DNA of 16,942 nucleotides from Nitrospirota bacterium (GCA_013334545.1 JAAXXJ010000036.1:1-16942); one strand, 5' to 3'. Shown: positions 1 to 6,882, counted from the stretch's first letter. Notes: generated by a model from the letters alone, not told the origin. Made by a program: numbers and translations.

Positions 1-104
1 ATCTTCCGGACGCGCTCATAGGCCTTGTGGATCTCCTGGGCCGACGCCCGGTAGCTCACCTCCAGGAGCTCGTAGTAGTTCATGTCCTCGATCTTCTTGA
101 GCAT
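1..104 (-). CDS. J-domain (DnaJ-like) protein, N-terminal fragment
   Basis: Only the first 34 or so codons are in the window; the gene continues beyond position 1. The start ATG is at 104-102 with a GAGGAG ribosome site about 7 bases upstream. The visible peptide contains NYYELLEV followed by ASAQEIHKAYERV, which is the helix I-helix II pattern of a J domain. The HPD loop would lie beyond the edge, so it cannot be said whether this is a true DnaK co-chaperone. It is last in the minus-strand series after the MinD/ParA-type ATPase. In related lineages, genes in this position often encode a degenerate J domain joined to a RodZ-like helix-turn-helix; that is a recollection of family context and not visible here. 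Confidence 0.7.
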   Translation of the reverse strand, partial: MLKKIEDMNYYELLEVSYRASAQEIHKAYERVRK

Positions 105-120
105 GACGCACTCCTCACGG

Positions 121-243
121 TCCAGCTTACAAGCGAACAAGCTGACAAGACTACCTGCTGGCAAGCTAACCAGCTGACAAGCGGGCAGGCTAACAAGTGA
201 ACGGACAAGCGGGCAAGCGAGCAGACCGGCAAACCTGCCGGCT
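121..243. repeat. Degenerate 8-bp tandem repeat array
   Basis: Read on the minus strand, the spacer between the ATPase stop and the J-domain start is made almost wholly of 8-base units near GCTTGTCA, GCTTGTTA or GCTTGCCC, about 12 in a row, with a few units of 7 or 9 bases. The period is not a multiple of three, and stops occur in the frames, so it is not coding. It lies inside the likely operon and would be transcribed. Confidence 0.65.
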
Positions 244-246
244 GAT

Positions 247-1203
247 TCAATACAGCATGCTGAGCGTCAACTGCTCCTTTCGGAGCAGGTTATGCACGAT
301 CCGTTCGATGCACCGCGACGGCCGCGAGTAGGGGTATTCGATGACGAGGGGCCGCTTGCTGCGTACGGATTGCCAGACGCAATCGTCATACTCAACGTAG
401 CCCAGATATTCCAGGTTGATCCCGAAATATTTCTGGCATGCGCTCTTCATGGAGAACCCGATCTGGACGTCGTTCTTGGTCCTCACCTGGTTCACCACCA
501 GCTTGGGCCGGAACTTGAGGACCTCCATCTCCAGGATCTCGCCGACCTCCTGCTCCATCCCCTTGACGCGCTCGATGAGGTCGTAGGGTGTACGGATGCC
601 CATGGTGTTCTTCTGGTCCATGGCCGCGTCGATGAGGTCCTTGATGTTCTGGTTGGCCACGACCTTCTTGAACCGGCGATAGAAAGCGCTCTTGATGAAC
701 CGGTAGGCGTTCTCGATGGCCGTGGGTTCGGGCAGGACGACGAGAATGCCGTGGTCGGAGAAGAGGAAGAAGTCCAGGATGTTGAACGAGGTGCCGGCGC
801 CGAGGTCCAGCAGGATGTAGTCCGCGTCCAGGGTCTCGAGGTGCCGGAGGAGCCGAGTCTTCTGCGCGAAGTTGGGATTGGCAGCGTCGAGGAAGTCCTG
901 GGCGCCGCTGATAAGGTTCAGGTTGGGGATGGCGGTCTTGATGATGACGTCGTTGATGTTCTCGACGCGCCGGTTCAGGAAATCCGACAGTGTCATCTCC
1001 GGCACGCCGATGCCGAGGGTGGTATGGAGGTTGGCGCCGCCCAGATCCGCGTCCACGAGCAGGATCTTCTTCTTCATGCGGGCGAGGGTGATGCCGATGT
1101 TGCCGGTGATCAGGCTCTTGCCGATCCCGCCCTTTCCGCCGCCGATGGCCCAGATCTCCTTTTTCCACAGGGCTTCCTGGAGTTCTATCATCCTTTCGAT
1201 CAT
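247..1203 (-). CDS. MinD/ParA-family P-loop ATPase (FlhG-like)
   Basis: A 318-aa deviant-Walker-A ATPase. The P loop GGGKGGIGKS lies at residues 21-30, with the signature lysine K24 and the conventional lysine K29. The Walker A-prime segment is LLVDADLGGANLH (D51, D53), and a Walker B-like segment YILLDLGAGTS follows near residue 130. The DADLGGANLHTTLG pattern is closest to FlhG/YlxH-type MinD relatives, which dimerise on ATP and position cellular structures at membranes or on nucleoids. The start ATG overlaps the scpB stop (ATGA), so translational coupling is likely; GAGG lies 5 bases upstream. A second Met at residue 5 is possible but badly spaced. No flagellar genes are visible, so a link to chromosome or envelope positioning is inferred from the scpA/scpB context. 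The exact target is unknown. Confidence 0.88.
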   Translation of the reverse strand: MIERMIELQEALWKKEIWAIGGGKGGIGKSLITGNIGITLARMKKKILLVDADLGGANLHTTLGIGVPEMTLSDFLNRRVENINDVIIKTAIPNLNLISGAQDFLDAANPNFAQKTRLLRHLETLDADYILLDLGAGTSFNILDFFLFSDHGILVVLPEPTAIENAYRFIKSAFYRRFKKVVANQNIKDLIDAAMDQKNTMGIRTPYDLIERVKGMEQEVGEILEMEVLKFRPKLVVNQVRTKNDVQIGFSMKSACQKYFGINLEYLGYVEYDDCVWQSVRSKRPLVIEYPYSRPSRCIERIVHNLLRKEQLTLSMLY

Positions 1204-1880
1204 CCTTGCCTCGATGCTTCCGATGTGACCGTTTCTTCCGGCGCGCCGTCTTCTGCGGGCGCAGCTGCGTCAAGCTCCTTCGCCGCCTCGTCCCGCAGCG
1301 GTTCGCCGCCGCCTTCCCGTTCGGGGAGGGCTTCCACCATGGCGTCCTCTCCCGCATCGAGCTCCTGGAACTCCCTGAGCGTGGGCAGGGAGGAGAGGTC
1401 CTTCAGTCCGAAGTATTGCAGGAACTCGACGGAGGTCCCGTAGAGGATGGGTTTTCCGGGGACGTCCTTTTTCCCGACGATCTTCACGAGCCGGCGCTCC
1501 ATGAGATTGCGCACGATGCCGCCGATGTTCACGCCGCGGATGGCCTCGATCTCCGGACGGGTGACGGGCTGCTTGTAAGCGATGATGGCCAGGGTCTCGA
1601 GGGCGGGCCGCGAGAGCCGCGTGGTGACCTTGACGGTCTTGAACTTCCTCACCCAGACCGCCTGCTCGGGGCGCGTGGCGAGCTGGTATCCGTTCGCCAC
1701 TTCGGCCACCATGACGCCGCTATCGCGTCCGTCGAAGTCCGCCTTCAGCGCCTGGAGCTGTGCCTCGATCTGCTCCTTCGTCGCCTCCTCGAAGATGCCT
1801 TTGAGCCGTTCCACGGAAAGGGGGCCCCCGCCAATGAACAGGAGCGCCTCGATGGCTGTTTTCAATTGCTGATCTTCCAA
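1200..1880 (-). CDS. scpB: Segregation and condensation protein B
   Basis: ScpB is the kite subunit of bacterial SMC condensin. It dimerises and binds the middle of the ScpA kleisin to help compact and segregate chromosomes. The 226-aa product shows the usual tandem winged-helix pattern: IEALLFIGGGPLSVERL at the start, the conserved block RPALETLAIIAYKQPVTRPE near residues 90-110, then EAIRGVN and GKPILYGTS. After about residue 170 it adds a roughly 50-residue Glu/Ala-rich acidic tail, probably disordered, as is common in ScpB. The start codon is TTG (1880-1878): an in-frame TGA lies four codons upstream, GAGGT is about 7 bases upstream, and no ATG fits. The TGA stop overlaps the next gene's ATG. 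Confidence 0.95.
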   Translation of the reverse strand: MEDQQLKTAIEALLFIGGGPLSVERLKGIFEEATKEQIEAQLQALKADFDGRDSGVMVAEVANGYQLATRPEQAVWVRKFKTVKVTTRLSRPALETLAIIAYKQPVTRPEIEAIRGVNIGGIVRNLMERRLVKIVGKKDVPGKPILYGTSVEFLQYFGLKDLSSLPTLREFQELDAGEDAMVEALPEREGGGEPLRDEAAKELDAAAPAEDGAPEETVTSEASRQG

Positions 1881-1963
1881 GTCAGAACCTCACAATGCAA
1901 AAAAATAAGTAAACTGCCGTGATCAAATTATTGCCGTTTCTCCCCGTCCCCGGCCGCCGGTTC

Positions 1964-2803
1964 CTACATTTCCGCCGGATCGCCGAGCCTGCCCAGCGCC
2001 ACCTTGGCGTTCATTTTCACGTCCAGGTCCGGGCTTTCCAGGTGCTTCCGTATTTTCGGGATGGCGTCCCGCACCGCGTCCGGCGTCGAACTCCCGATGT
2101 TCCCCAGGGCGGCGATGGCGTTCTTCACGGCATTGGGGTGGCCGCTGTCCAGGTACGTGATGAGGCGCGGCACCAGGTCCGCCACCTCGTTCGGGTAATG
2201 CAGGCCGATGGCGCCCAGAGCAAAGAGCACGCCGCCGCAGGACGCTTCCTTCGAGAACTCCAGCACCTCCACGAGTTTGGGAAGGATGCCGCGGATCATC
2301 TGCGGCTCGATGATGCCGAGCTTTCCGAGGGCGTGGGCCGCAGCCTCACGCTCGTCGTCGTCGCCCGATTCGAGCATGGCGACCAGCCGGGGCGCGAGGT
2401 CCTTTACCAGGCCGATGAAGGAAAAGCCGATGTTCCCCAGGGCGTAGGCCGCCTCCTGCCGCACGAGGCTCACTTCATGGTCCAGCAGAATCCTGAGCTT
2501 CGGCACGGCACGCGACGACGCGTCCTCGTAGCGGTAGGCGAGGTTGCCGACGGCGTTCGCTGCGTCGATCTTCACAAATGGATCGGCCTCGTCCATGAGG
2601 GCGATGAGCTTGTCGATGAAGGGCCGGGTGTCCTGGGGATAATCGAAGCCAACGCGCGAGAGGACGTTCAACACGCCGGTGCGCACGTCGCCGTCCTTCT
2701 CGCCGAGGAGTTCAACGAGCTGCCCGACAAGGGACCGGTCAGCGTAGACCGCGGTCTCCATCTCGCCGAACTTCTTCTGACGGGCAAGAGCCTTGATGTC
2801 CAT
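1964..2803 (-). CDS. HEAT-repeat protein between scpA and scpB
   Basis: The product is 279 aa and almost entirely alpha-helical repeats. About seven units of 35-40 residues each end in a second helix like VRQEAAYALGNIG, EREAAAHALGKLG, AVKNAIAALGNIG or VKMNAKVALGRLG. This is the HEAT/PBS-lyase-like pattern, a curved protein-binding solenoid with no catalytic motif. There is no signal peptide, so it is cytoplasmic. The ATG at 2803 begins MDIKALARQKKFGEME. Longer starts up to 2887 would translate part of a neighbouring palindromic repeat and were not used. No strong ribosome site precedes 2803. The gene lies in the same direction between scpA (157 bp upstream) and scpB (83 bp downstream), so a role with condensin is plausible but unproven. 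Confidence 0.85.
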   Translation of the reverse strand: MDIKALARQKKFGEMETAVYADRSLVGQLVELLGEKDGDVRTGVLNVLSRVGFDYPQDTRPFIDKLIALMDEADPFVKIDAANAVGNLAYRYEDASSRAVPKLRILLDHEVSLVRQEAAYALGNIGFSFIGLVKDLAPRLVAMLESGDDDEREAAAHALGKLGIIEPQMIRGILPKLVEVLEFSKEASCGGVLFALGAIGLHYPNEVADLVPRLITYLDSGHPNAVKNAIAALGNIGSSTPDAVRDAIPKIRKHLESPDLDVKMNAKVALGRLGDPAEM

Positions 2804-2847
2804 AGTTGCAATCTCAGATCCAGACAACATGTTCGAAAAAGGCTGGA

Positions 2848-2933
2848 ACCGCCAAGGCGCGAAGGACGCGAAGGTAAATCCCTGCATGGTCTTACGGTTT
2901 TTGCATTCCTCGCGACCTTAGCGCCTTCGCGGT
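2848..2933. repeat. Palindromic intergenic element, copy 1
   Basis: The left arm 2848-2873 and right arm 2908-2933 are inverted copies matching at 22 of 26 positions. Each arm is itself made of about three 9-base units near CGCGAAGGA. It sits between scpA and the HEAT gene. Similar elements occur at 5710-5806 and 15568-15644. Confidence 0.75.
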
Positions 2934-2960
2934 GAGGTTTTGTCTTGACCGTCGCACTGT

Positions 2961-3713
2961 TTACGCGAACAGGTTGCCTGAAACAGGTGTTGTCTCGTCC
3001 GTCACTGCCTTCATGAGCCGGATGGCCCCGAACTGCTCCACCTGGACCGCCCGTACGATCCGGTTCTTCATGAGCTCCAGGAGCGCCATGAAGGTGGCGA
3101 TGATGTGCGCCTTCGTGGTGCTGCCGTCGAAGAGGTCCGCGAAGAGCATGCTGTCCACCGATTCGAGCCGGGCGAGGATGGTGGCGATCTTGTCGGTGAT
3201 GGAGACGGCCTCGGCCGTGATCTCGATGCCCGCGTCCGGGGCCCGGTTCAGGACGTCCTTGAGCGCGGCCAGCAGGTCGAAGAGGTGGAAGTCGAACAGC
3301 AGCGGCTGGTCATCGGGCGGGAGCTCGGGCGTGACCTCGGTCTCGCGGGTGTAGACCTTGGACCATGCGTTCTCGCGCTGCTCGAGCGTGGCCGCCGCGT
3401 CCTTGAAGCGCTTGTATTCCAGCAGGCGCCGGATGAGCTCGGCGCGCGGGTCCGCACCCAGGTCGTCGTCCTCCGGGTTCTCGGGTGGCGGCAGGAGCAT
3501 CTTGGACTTGATGTGCGTCAACGTCGAGGCCATGACGAGGAAATCGCCGGCGATCTCCATGTCGAGGCTCTGCATGAGCTCCAGGTATTCGAGGTACTGC
3601 TGGGTGATGGGGGCGATGGGGATGTCGTAGATGTCCAGTTCGTGCTTCTTGATGAGGTGGAGAAGAAGGTCCATGGGACCTTCGAAGATCTCGAGTTTGA
3701 CGTGATAGGACAT
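2961..3713 (-). CDS. scpA: Segregation and condensation protein A
   Basis: ScpA is the kleisin that bridges SMC heads and carries ScpB. The 250-aa length is typical. The N-terminal SMC-neck-binding domain is clear (FEGPMDLLLHLIKKHELDIYDIPIAPITQQYLEYL), followed by GDFLVMASTLTHIKSKMLLP. The acidic linker ENPEDDDLGADPRAELIRRLLEYKRFK comes next, and then the C-terminal winged helix with DSMLFADLFDGSTTKAHIIATFMALLELMKNRIV. The start ATG at 3713 has an AAGGA site about 6 bases upstream. It is the first gene of the minus-strand series, and a likely promoter lies about 50-80 bases upstream. Nothing is missing from the family pattern. Confidence 0.95.
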   Translation of the reverse strand: MSYHVKLEIFEGPMDLLLHLIKKHELDIYDIPIAPITQQYLEYLELMQSLDMEIAGDFLVMASTLTHIKSKMLLPPPENPEDDDLGADPRAELIRRLLEYKRFKDAAATLEQRENAWSKVYTRETEVTPELPPDDQPLLFDFHLFDLLAALKDVLNRAPDAGIEITAEAVSITDKIATILARLESVDSMLFADLFDGSTTKAHIIATFMALLELMKNRIVRAVQVEQFGAIRLMKAVTDETTPVSGNLFA

Positions 3714-3764
3714 GGGTTCCTTCCCCCGGGCAGAACCGGGGTGCTGCAGGCAATAGGATATCGA

Positions 3765-3793
3765 AAATTAGCTTCATTTCCCTGAAAAGTCAA
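3765..3793 (-). promoter_or_regulatory. Possible sigma-70 promoter for scpA series
   Basis: On the minus strand, TTGACT (3793-3788) is followed after 17 bases by TAATTT (3770-3765). The -35 is good and the -10 weak. Transcription would begin about 45 bases before scpA. Confidence 0.4.
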
Positions 3794-3894
3794 GAGAAAA
3801 CGTGTCAGCGGCAGATTGGGGATGCGGGTTCGCGTTTATTTGTCCTTGATGTTCATTCTGCGGTCCGAAATCCGAAATTCGCAATGTTTTACTC

Positions 3895-3903
3895 TGGTAT
3901 AAT
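3895..3903 (+). promoter_or_regulatory. Extended -10 promoter for kinase-like gene
   Basis: TGG directly precedes a perfect TATAAT (3898-3903), the TGnTATAAT form that needs little -35 contact, and no good -35 is present. A start near 3910 would leave only about 16 leader bases, beginning at the ribosome site. Confidence 0.55.
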
Positions 3904-3925
3904 GATACTGGAAGGAGCGGCGTTC

Positions 3926-4909
3926 ATGGTCCGGCAGAACAACGGATATTCCGAAAAAGAACTGTTGCGCATGGTCCGGAAATGGGTCCCCCGCGACCGG
4001 GTGCCCAAACGGTTATACGTCAAGGACACTGCGGATTTTTTCCGCGTCGACTATGACGACGTCGTCGTGTTGGGCGGCGTGCCGTATTTCGTCCGGAACA
4101 ACGAGCGCGAGGGCCGGTTCGGCCTCGAGGATGAGCCAAAATTCTGGGTCAAGAGGTCGGTCAATCTCCTGACCGGAGACCTGAAGGTCCTGAAGTGGGT
4201 CTTCAAGGAACGTTTTGAGGCCCGCATCGGGAGCCTGGTGTTCGAATGCGTGCGGAGCCCGCAGAAGGAGGCGCGGATCCTGGAACTGGTGCGCGGCAGG
4301 AAGGACTTCATGCAGGGCACGACGGAGCAGGACTCCGCCGGGCACCCCCTCCGCATCCTAGACTACATCCGGGGCCGGACGCTCTCCCAGATCGCGCCTG
4401 GCCTCGGGGCGGGCCATGAGGACTATTTCTACAATCACTTCCCCCTTGTGCTCGACGAGTATATCGGCATCGTCGAAGCCATCCGCTTCCTGCACCAGAA
4501 CGGCGAGAAGCACGGCGACATCCGGCGCGACCACTTGATCAAGGACGATACCACGGGCGGGTACCGGTGGATCGACTATGACTTCAACTATCGCCACGGC
4601 GAGAGCCGGTTCGCCTACGACCTCTTCGGCCTTGGGAACATCCTCGTCTTCATCACCGGCAGGGGCGACGTGACAACGAACCGCCTTCTCCGGGACGCGC
4701 CGGACATGCTGGACCGGCTGACTGACGAGGACGTGAACATTGTGTTCCATAACCGCGTTGCCAATCTCAAGAAGATCTATCCCTACATCCCGGAGGGACT
4801 GAACCGGGTGCTCATGCATTTTTCCGCCGGCGCACAAGTGTATTACGAGACGACGGAAGAGCTGCTCGCGGACCTCGGCGAGGCGCGGGAGGGGTTGGAG
4901 CGGCCGTAA
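3926..4909 (+). CDS. Atypical protein-kinase-like protein
   Basis: A 327-aa cytoplasmic protein with the catalytic signature of the protein-kinase-like fold. The catalytic loop is HGDIRRDHL (H196, D198, H203 in the metal-binding Asn position). It is followed by WIDYDF, where D217 or D219 stands in for the DFG aspartate. Upstream, FWVKRSV and DLKVLKWVF may supply the beta-3 lysine, and SPQKEARILELV may supply the helix-C glutamate. No glycine-rich loop is obvious. The C-terminal part (AYDLFGLGNILVFITGRG onward) resembles a kinase C-lobe. The ATG at 3926 is chosen because AAGGAG lies 8 bases upstream; an ATG at 3884 precedes the promoter -10. The substrate cannot be told: it could phosphorylate a protein or a small molecule, or be a pseudokinase. 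The uspA gene follows 103 bases later. Confidence 0.7.
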   Translation: MVRQNNGYSEKELLRMVRKWVPRDRVPKRLYVKDTADFFRVDYDDVVVLGGVPYFVRNNEREGRFGLEDEPKFWVKRSVNLLTGDLKVLKWVFKERFEARIGSLVFECVRSPQKEARILELVRGRKDFMQGTTEQDSAGHPLRILDYIRGRTLSQIAPGLGAGHEDYFYNHFPLVLDEYIGIVEAIRFLHQNGEKHGDIRRDHLIKDDTTGGYRWIDYDFNYRHGESRFAYDLFGLGNILVFITGRGDVTTNRLLRDAPDMLDRLTDEDVNIVFHNRVANLKKIYPYIPEGLNRVLMHFSAGAQVYYETTEELLADLGEAREGLERP

Positions 4910-5012
4910 CAGCAGACACGGGACGGGCAGACGCAGTGGCGCGGGGGCCAGGGGACAAAGGGACAGGATGACATCGGACGCGGAGACGGGTGATCACATA
5001 AGGAGCGAAGCC

Positions 5013-5489
5013 ATGAATACGAAGAACAGCAGCCAGCCAAAGGACAGGCATTTTCTCATCGCGGTGGACGAATCCGAGAGCTCGAAGCGGGCCGTGCTGT
5101 ACGTGGCGGATATCGTTGGCGGGTTCCCGGGTTTCGCCGTGACGCTGCTTTCCATCATTCCGGAGCCCGAGGCGGACTTCTACGATTCCGAGGAGGAGCA
5201 TGTCACCTGGACCAAGGAGAAGCTCGAAGCGGCGAACCGCATGCTCGAGAACTACCGCCAGGTCCTGATCCATGCGGGTTTCCCGCCGGAGAAGGTGCGC
5301 ATCCGGTCCTGTGTGGGCGAGGAAAAGTCTTTCGCCGAAGCCATCCTCGATACGCGGTGCGATCTTTCGTGCTGTACGGTCGTCGTGGGCCGCCACCATA
5401 AATCCAAGGCCGAGGAGTTCCTTTTCGGCAGTACCTCGACCAGGCTCATCCGTGAAGCCGAGAACTGCGCGGTGTGGGTGGTGGAATGA
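5013..5489 (+). CDS. Universal stress protein, UspA family
   Basis: A 158-aa single Usp domain. FLIAVDESESSKRAV (D19) opens the alpha/beta nucleotide fold, and CTVVVGRHHKSKAEEFLFGSTS closes it. ATP-binding Usps carry G-x2-G-x9-G(S/T). Here G126 is followed by H129 where the second glycine is expected, while G139-S140 is kept, so ATP binding is possible but not assured. Many Usps bind ATP or AMP and act in survival under starvation, redox or respiratory stress. The ATG at 5013 is preceded by AAGGAG at 7 bases; an in-frame ATG at 4968 has no site. It lies 103 bases after the kinase-like gene with no clear promoter between, so they may be co-transcribed. Confidence 0.88.
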   Translation: MNTKNSSQPKDRHFLIAVDESESSKRAVLYVADIVGGFPGFAVTLLSIIPEPEADFYDSEEEHVTWTKEKLEAANRMLENYRQVLIHAGFPPEKVRIRSCVGEEKSFAEAILDTRCDLSCCTVVVGRHHKSKAEEFLFGSTSTRLIREAENCAVWVVE

Positions 5490-5495
5490 ACAATC

Positions 5496-5571
5496 GTTCA
5501 ATGTTCAAGGTTGAAAGTTTAAGAATGCTTGGTTTCGTGGTCCGTTGAGCTTTGCACGTTGAACCTTGAAC
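5496..5571. repeat. GTTCAA-type palindromic element
   Basis: The left arm 5496-5517 and right arm 5550-5571 are inverted copies matching at 18 of 22 positions, each made of 7-base units near GTTCAAG. The element directly follows the uspA stop and could fold as a long hairpin in its 3' end. It lacks a T-run, so it is not a typical terminator. Confidence 0.65.
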
Positions 5572-5627
5572 CACGCCGTACTCCCCTAAAGCCACAGCTT
5601 TACGTTCTCGCAAGTTCTACTCTCCGT

Positions 5628-5657
5628 TTGACAAGGCCGCACCCTTCGTCTTATCAT
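5628..5657 (+). promoter_or_regulatory. Sigma-70 promoter upstream of membrane-protein gene
   Basis: A perfect TTGACA (5628-5633), 18 bases, then TATCAT (5652-5657). Transcription from about 5664 would run through the palindromic element at 5710-5806 before reaching the membrane-protein gene. Confidence 0.5.
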
Positions 5658-5709
5658 TTCCCATAACAAGCATGTTGGCGTACAGTTCGCGGTAGAAGGA
5701 AGAGCCTTT

Positions 5710-5806
5710 ACCGCCAAAGCGCCAAGGACGCGAAGGAAGTCATACGTCCATTGCTGTAAGGCTGTAAGAATGAGACAACACTTCGTGCTCTTCGCGCCTT
5801 CACGGT
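5710..5806. repeat. Palindromic intergenic element, copy 2
   Basis: The left arm 5710-5735 and right arm 5781-5806 are inverted copies (19 of 26 positions) made of 9-base units near CGCCAAGGA/CGCGAAGGA. Same family as 2848-2933. It lies in the leader of the downstream membrane-protein gene. Confidence 0.7.
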
Positions 5807-5855
5807 TCAAACATATCTTGTCTTGCTCCGATCTGTCGCGGCTTCGGAGGGTTTT

Positions 5856-6371
5856 ATGGAGGATGGCACGATGATGGAGGACAGGTCCTGCGATCGAGCG
5901 GTCGTGGCCACGCTGATCGTCCCATCCGTGCTCATCCCCGGGCAGGCGTCCGCCGCTCAGGTGGGCTGCTTCATCACGGCCATGTTCCTGGGTATCATGT
6001 TCCTCGTGGGCCTGGGCATCACTGCATTCGCAAAGCACCTCCTCGCGAAATACGTATGGAAGGTCCCGAAGACGCCGTGGCTCAGGTTCTTCGGGATCAC
6101 GTGGCTGGAGCTGTTGCTCGGCATCCTGGTCTTCGCTCTCGTCAGGACCAGTTTCTGGCTCACGGTGCTGATCTACCTTCCCTTCGCCTCGCTCGTGAAC
6201 CGGGCTCTCCTCGCCAGGCTCCGCGGCCCTGTTGAATCACCGGCGACGTTGCTTCAGCGGTACGGAGTCTTCCTGCTCCTGCCCGCTGCACTTCCGCTGT
6301 CCATCCAGGTATCCGGCGTTCTCTGGAGCGCTATCACGAACCTGATCACCTTCTCCGACCTGCATATGTAA
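5856..6371 (+). CDS. Small integral membrane protein, unknown function
   Basis: I do not recognise the family. The product is about 171 aa and mostly hydrophobic. A first segment ending in GQASAAQ could be a signal peptide or first membrane helix. It is followed by helices around GCFITAMFLGIMFLVGLG, WLELLLGILVFALV, FWLTVLIYLPFASLV and GVFLLLPAALPLSIQVSG, so four or five crossings. The loop KHLLAKYVWKVPKTPW is basic and probably cytoplasmic. Two starts are plausible: the ATG at 5856 with GGAGGG 4 bases away, or 5871 with GGAGG 8 bases away. There are no catalytic residues to point to. Upstream repeats and a possible promoter suggest it is transcribed alone. Confidence 0.6.
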   Translation: MEDGTMMEDRSCDRAVVATLIVPSVLIPGQASAAQVGCFITAMFLGIMFLVGLGITAFAKHLLAKYVWKVPKTPWLRFFGITWLELLLGILVFALVRTSFWLTVLIYLPFASLVNRALLARLRGPVESPATLLQRYGVFLLLPAALPLSIQVSGVLWSAITNLITFSDLHM

Positions 6372-6403
6372 AAGGTATCGATACAATCAACCGCTCTTTT
6401 TGG

Positions 6404-6496
6404 AATCCAGGAGCGAGCGCATTCACGCAGCGTGGTTCAGGATTGGCGAGCGATGAGAAAAACGATGCTTCCTTGAGGATCGAAGATTCCTGCTGC
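6404..6496 (-). repeat. Interspersed hairpin repeat, degenerate copy C
   Basis: This stretch matches, in reverse orientation, the pair of elements at 11317-11470 and 11488-11574. Shared blocks are AATCCAGGAGCGAGCG, GGCGAGCGAT and TGAGGATCGAAG in the same order. The central CCCCGCAG hairpin is decayed here (ACGCAGCGTGG). Confidence 0.6.
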
Positions 6497-6515
6497 TAAA
6501 CGGGAGGAAGTTTCA

Positions 6516-6665
6516 ATGAGGAAAAAGGACCCGATCGCTCCAAATCCATCGCGACCGCGTCAGTCGCAGGGTTTATCAGCAGTATTTTTTTCCGCATATT
6601 TTCGTCCTTGTTTCATGCCCTCCACGTGCATCCGGTGCCATCAAACCCGCATGAAAACAGACTAA
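6516..6665 (+). CDS. Possible 49-aa small protein
   Basis: The ATG at 6516 has a good GGGAGG site 8 bases upstream and runs to TAA at 6663-6665. The peptide begins MRKKDPIAPN, has a weakly hydrophobic middle (LSAVFFSAYFRPCF) and contains CIRCH, formally a CxxCH haem-attachment pattern. There is no clear signal peptide, the composition is unremarkable, and its end overlaps the first NrdR-box-like site. It may well be chance. Confidence 0.2.
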   Translation: MRKKDPIAPNPSRPRQSQGLSAVFFSAYFRPCFMPSTCIRCHQTRMKTD

Positions 6666-6706
6666 ATATGGTGTCAGATTGGTCTTGACTCCACAATATG
6701 TTGTGG
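6659..6706 (+). promoter_or_regulatory. Paired NrdR-box-like operators
   Basis: Two 16-base imperfect palindromes begin at 6659 (AGACTAAATATGGTGT) and 6691 (CCACAATATGTTGTGG). Each matches about 13 of 16 positions of the remembered NrdR box, acaCwAtATaTwGtgt. They start 32 bases apart, leaving a 16-base gap, about three helical turns, which is the usual NrdR tandem layout. The second fills the promoter spacer exactly, and the downstream gene is a ribonucleotide reductase. Confidence 0.75.
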
Positions 6707-6712
6707 TATACT
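6685..6712 (+). promoter_or_regulatory. nrdJ promoter
   Basis: TTGACT (6685-6690), 16 bases, then TATACT (6707-6712), the latter preceded by TGG as an extended -10. The 16-base spacer is the second NrdR-box-like palindrome, so repressor and RNA polymerase would compete directly. Transcription would start near 6719, about 228 bases before nrdJ. Confidence 0.75.
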
Positions 6713-6882
6713 TTCCAACGTTATTTCCGAATATTACACAGTTCATCTGCAGGTTCTCGAGAGCCTTTCCTTCTTCTACTTCAAGCCAGGTGAGATGCAG
6801 CGTATGACCGATGCCAGCAAGCCAGCGCTTCATGCGAGAATCGTTCAGATCGTGTTTTATCCTGTCGTCTAGTAATCGAACC

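Noticed and set aside
2804..2887. N-terminal extension of the HEAT protein to an ATG at 2887
   Set aside because: The extra 28 residues are a translation of one arm of the palindromic repeat and do not resemble HEAT sequence.
3884..3925. Longer start for the kinase-like gene
   Set aside because: The ATG at 3884 precedes the promoter -10, and 3926 has AAGGAG at ideal spacing.
6576..6833. Minus-strand open frame of 85 codons upstream of nrdJ
   Set aside because: It overlaps the nrdJ promoter and NrdR-like sites, resembles no family and has no convincing ribosome site.
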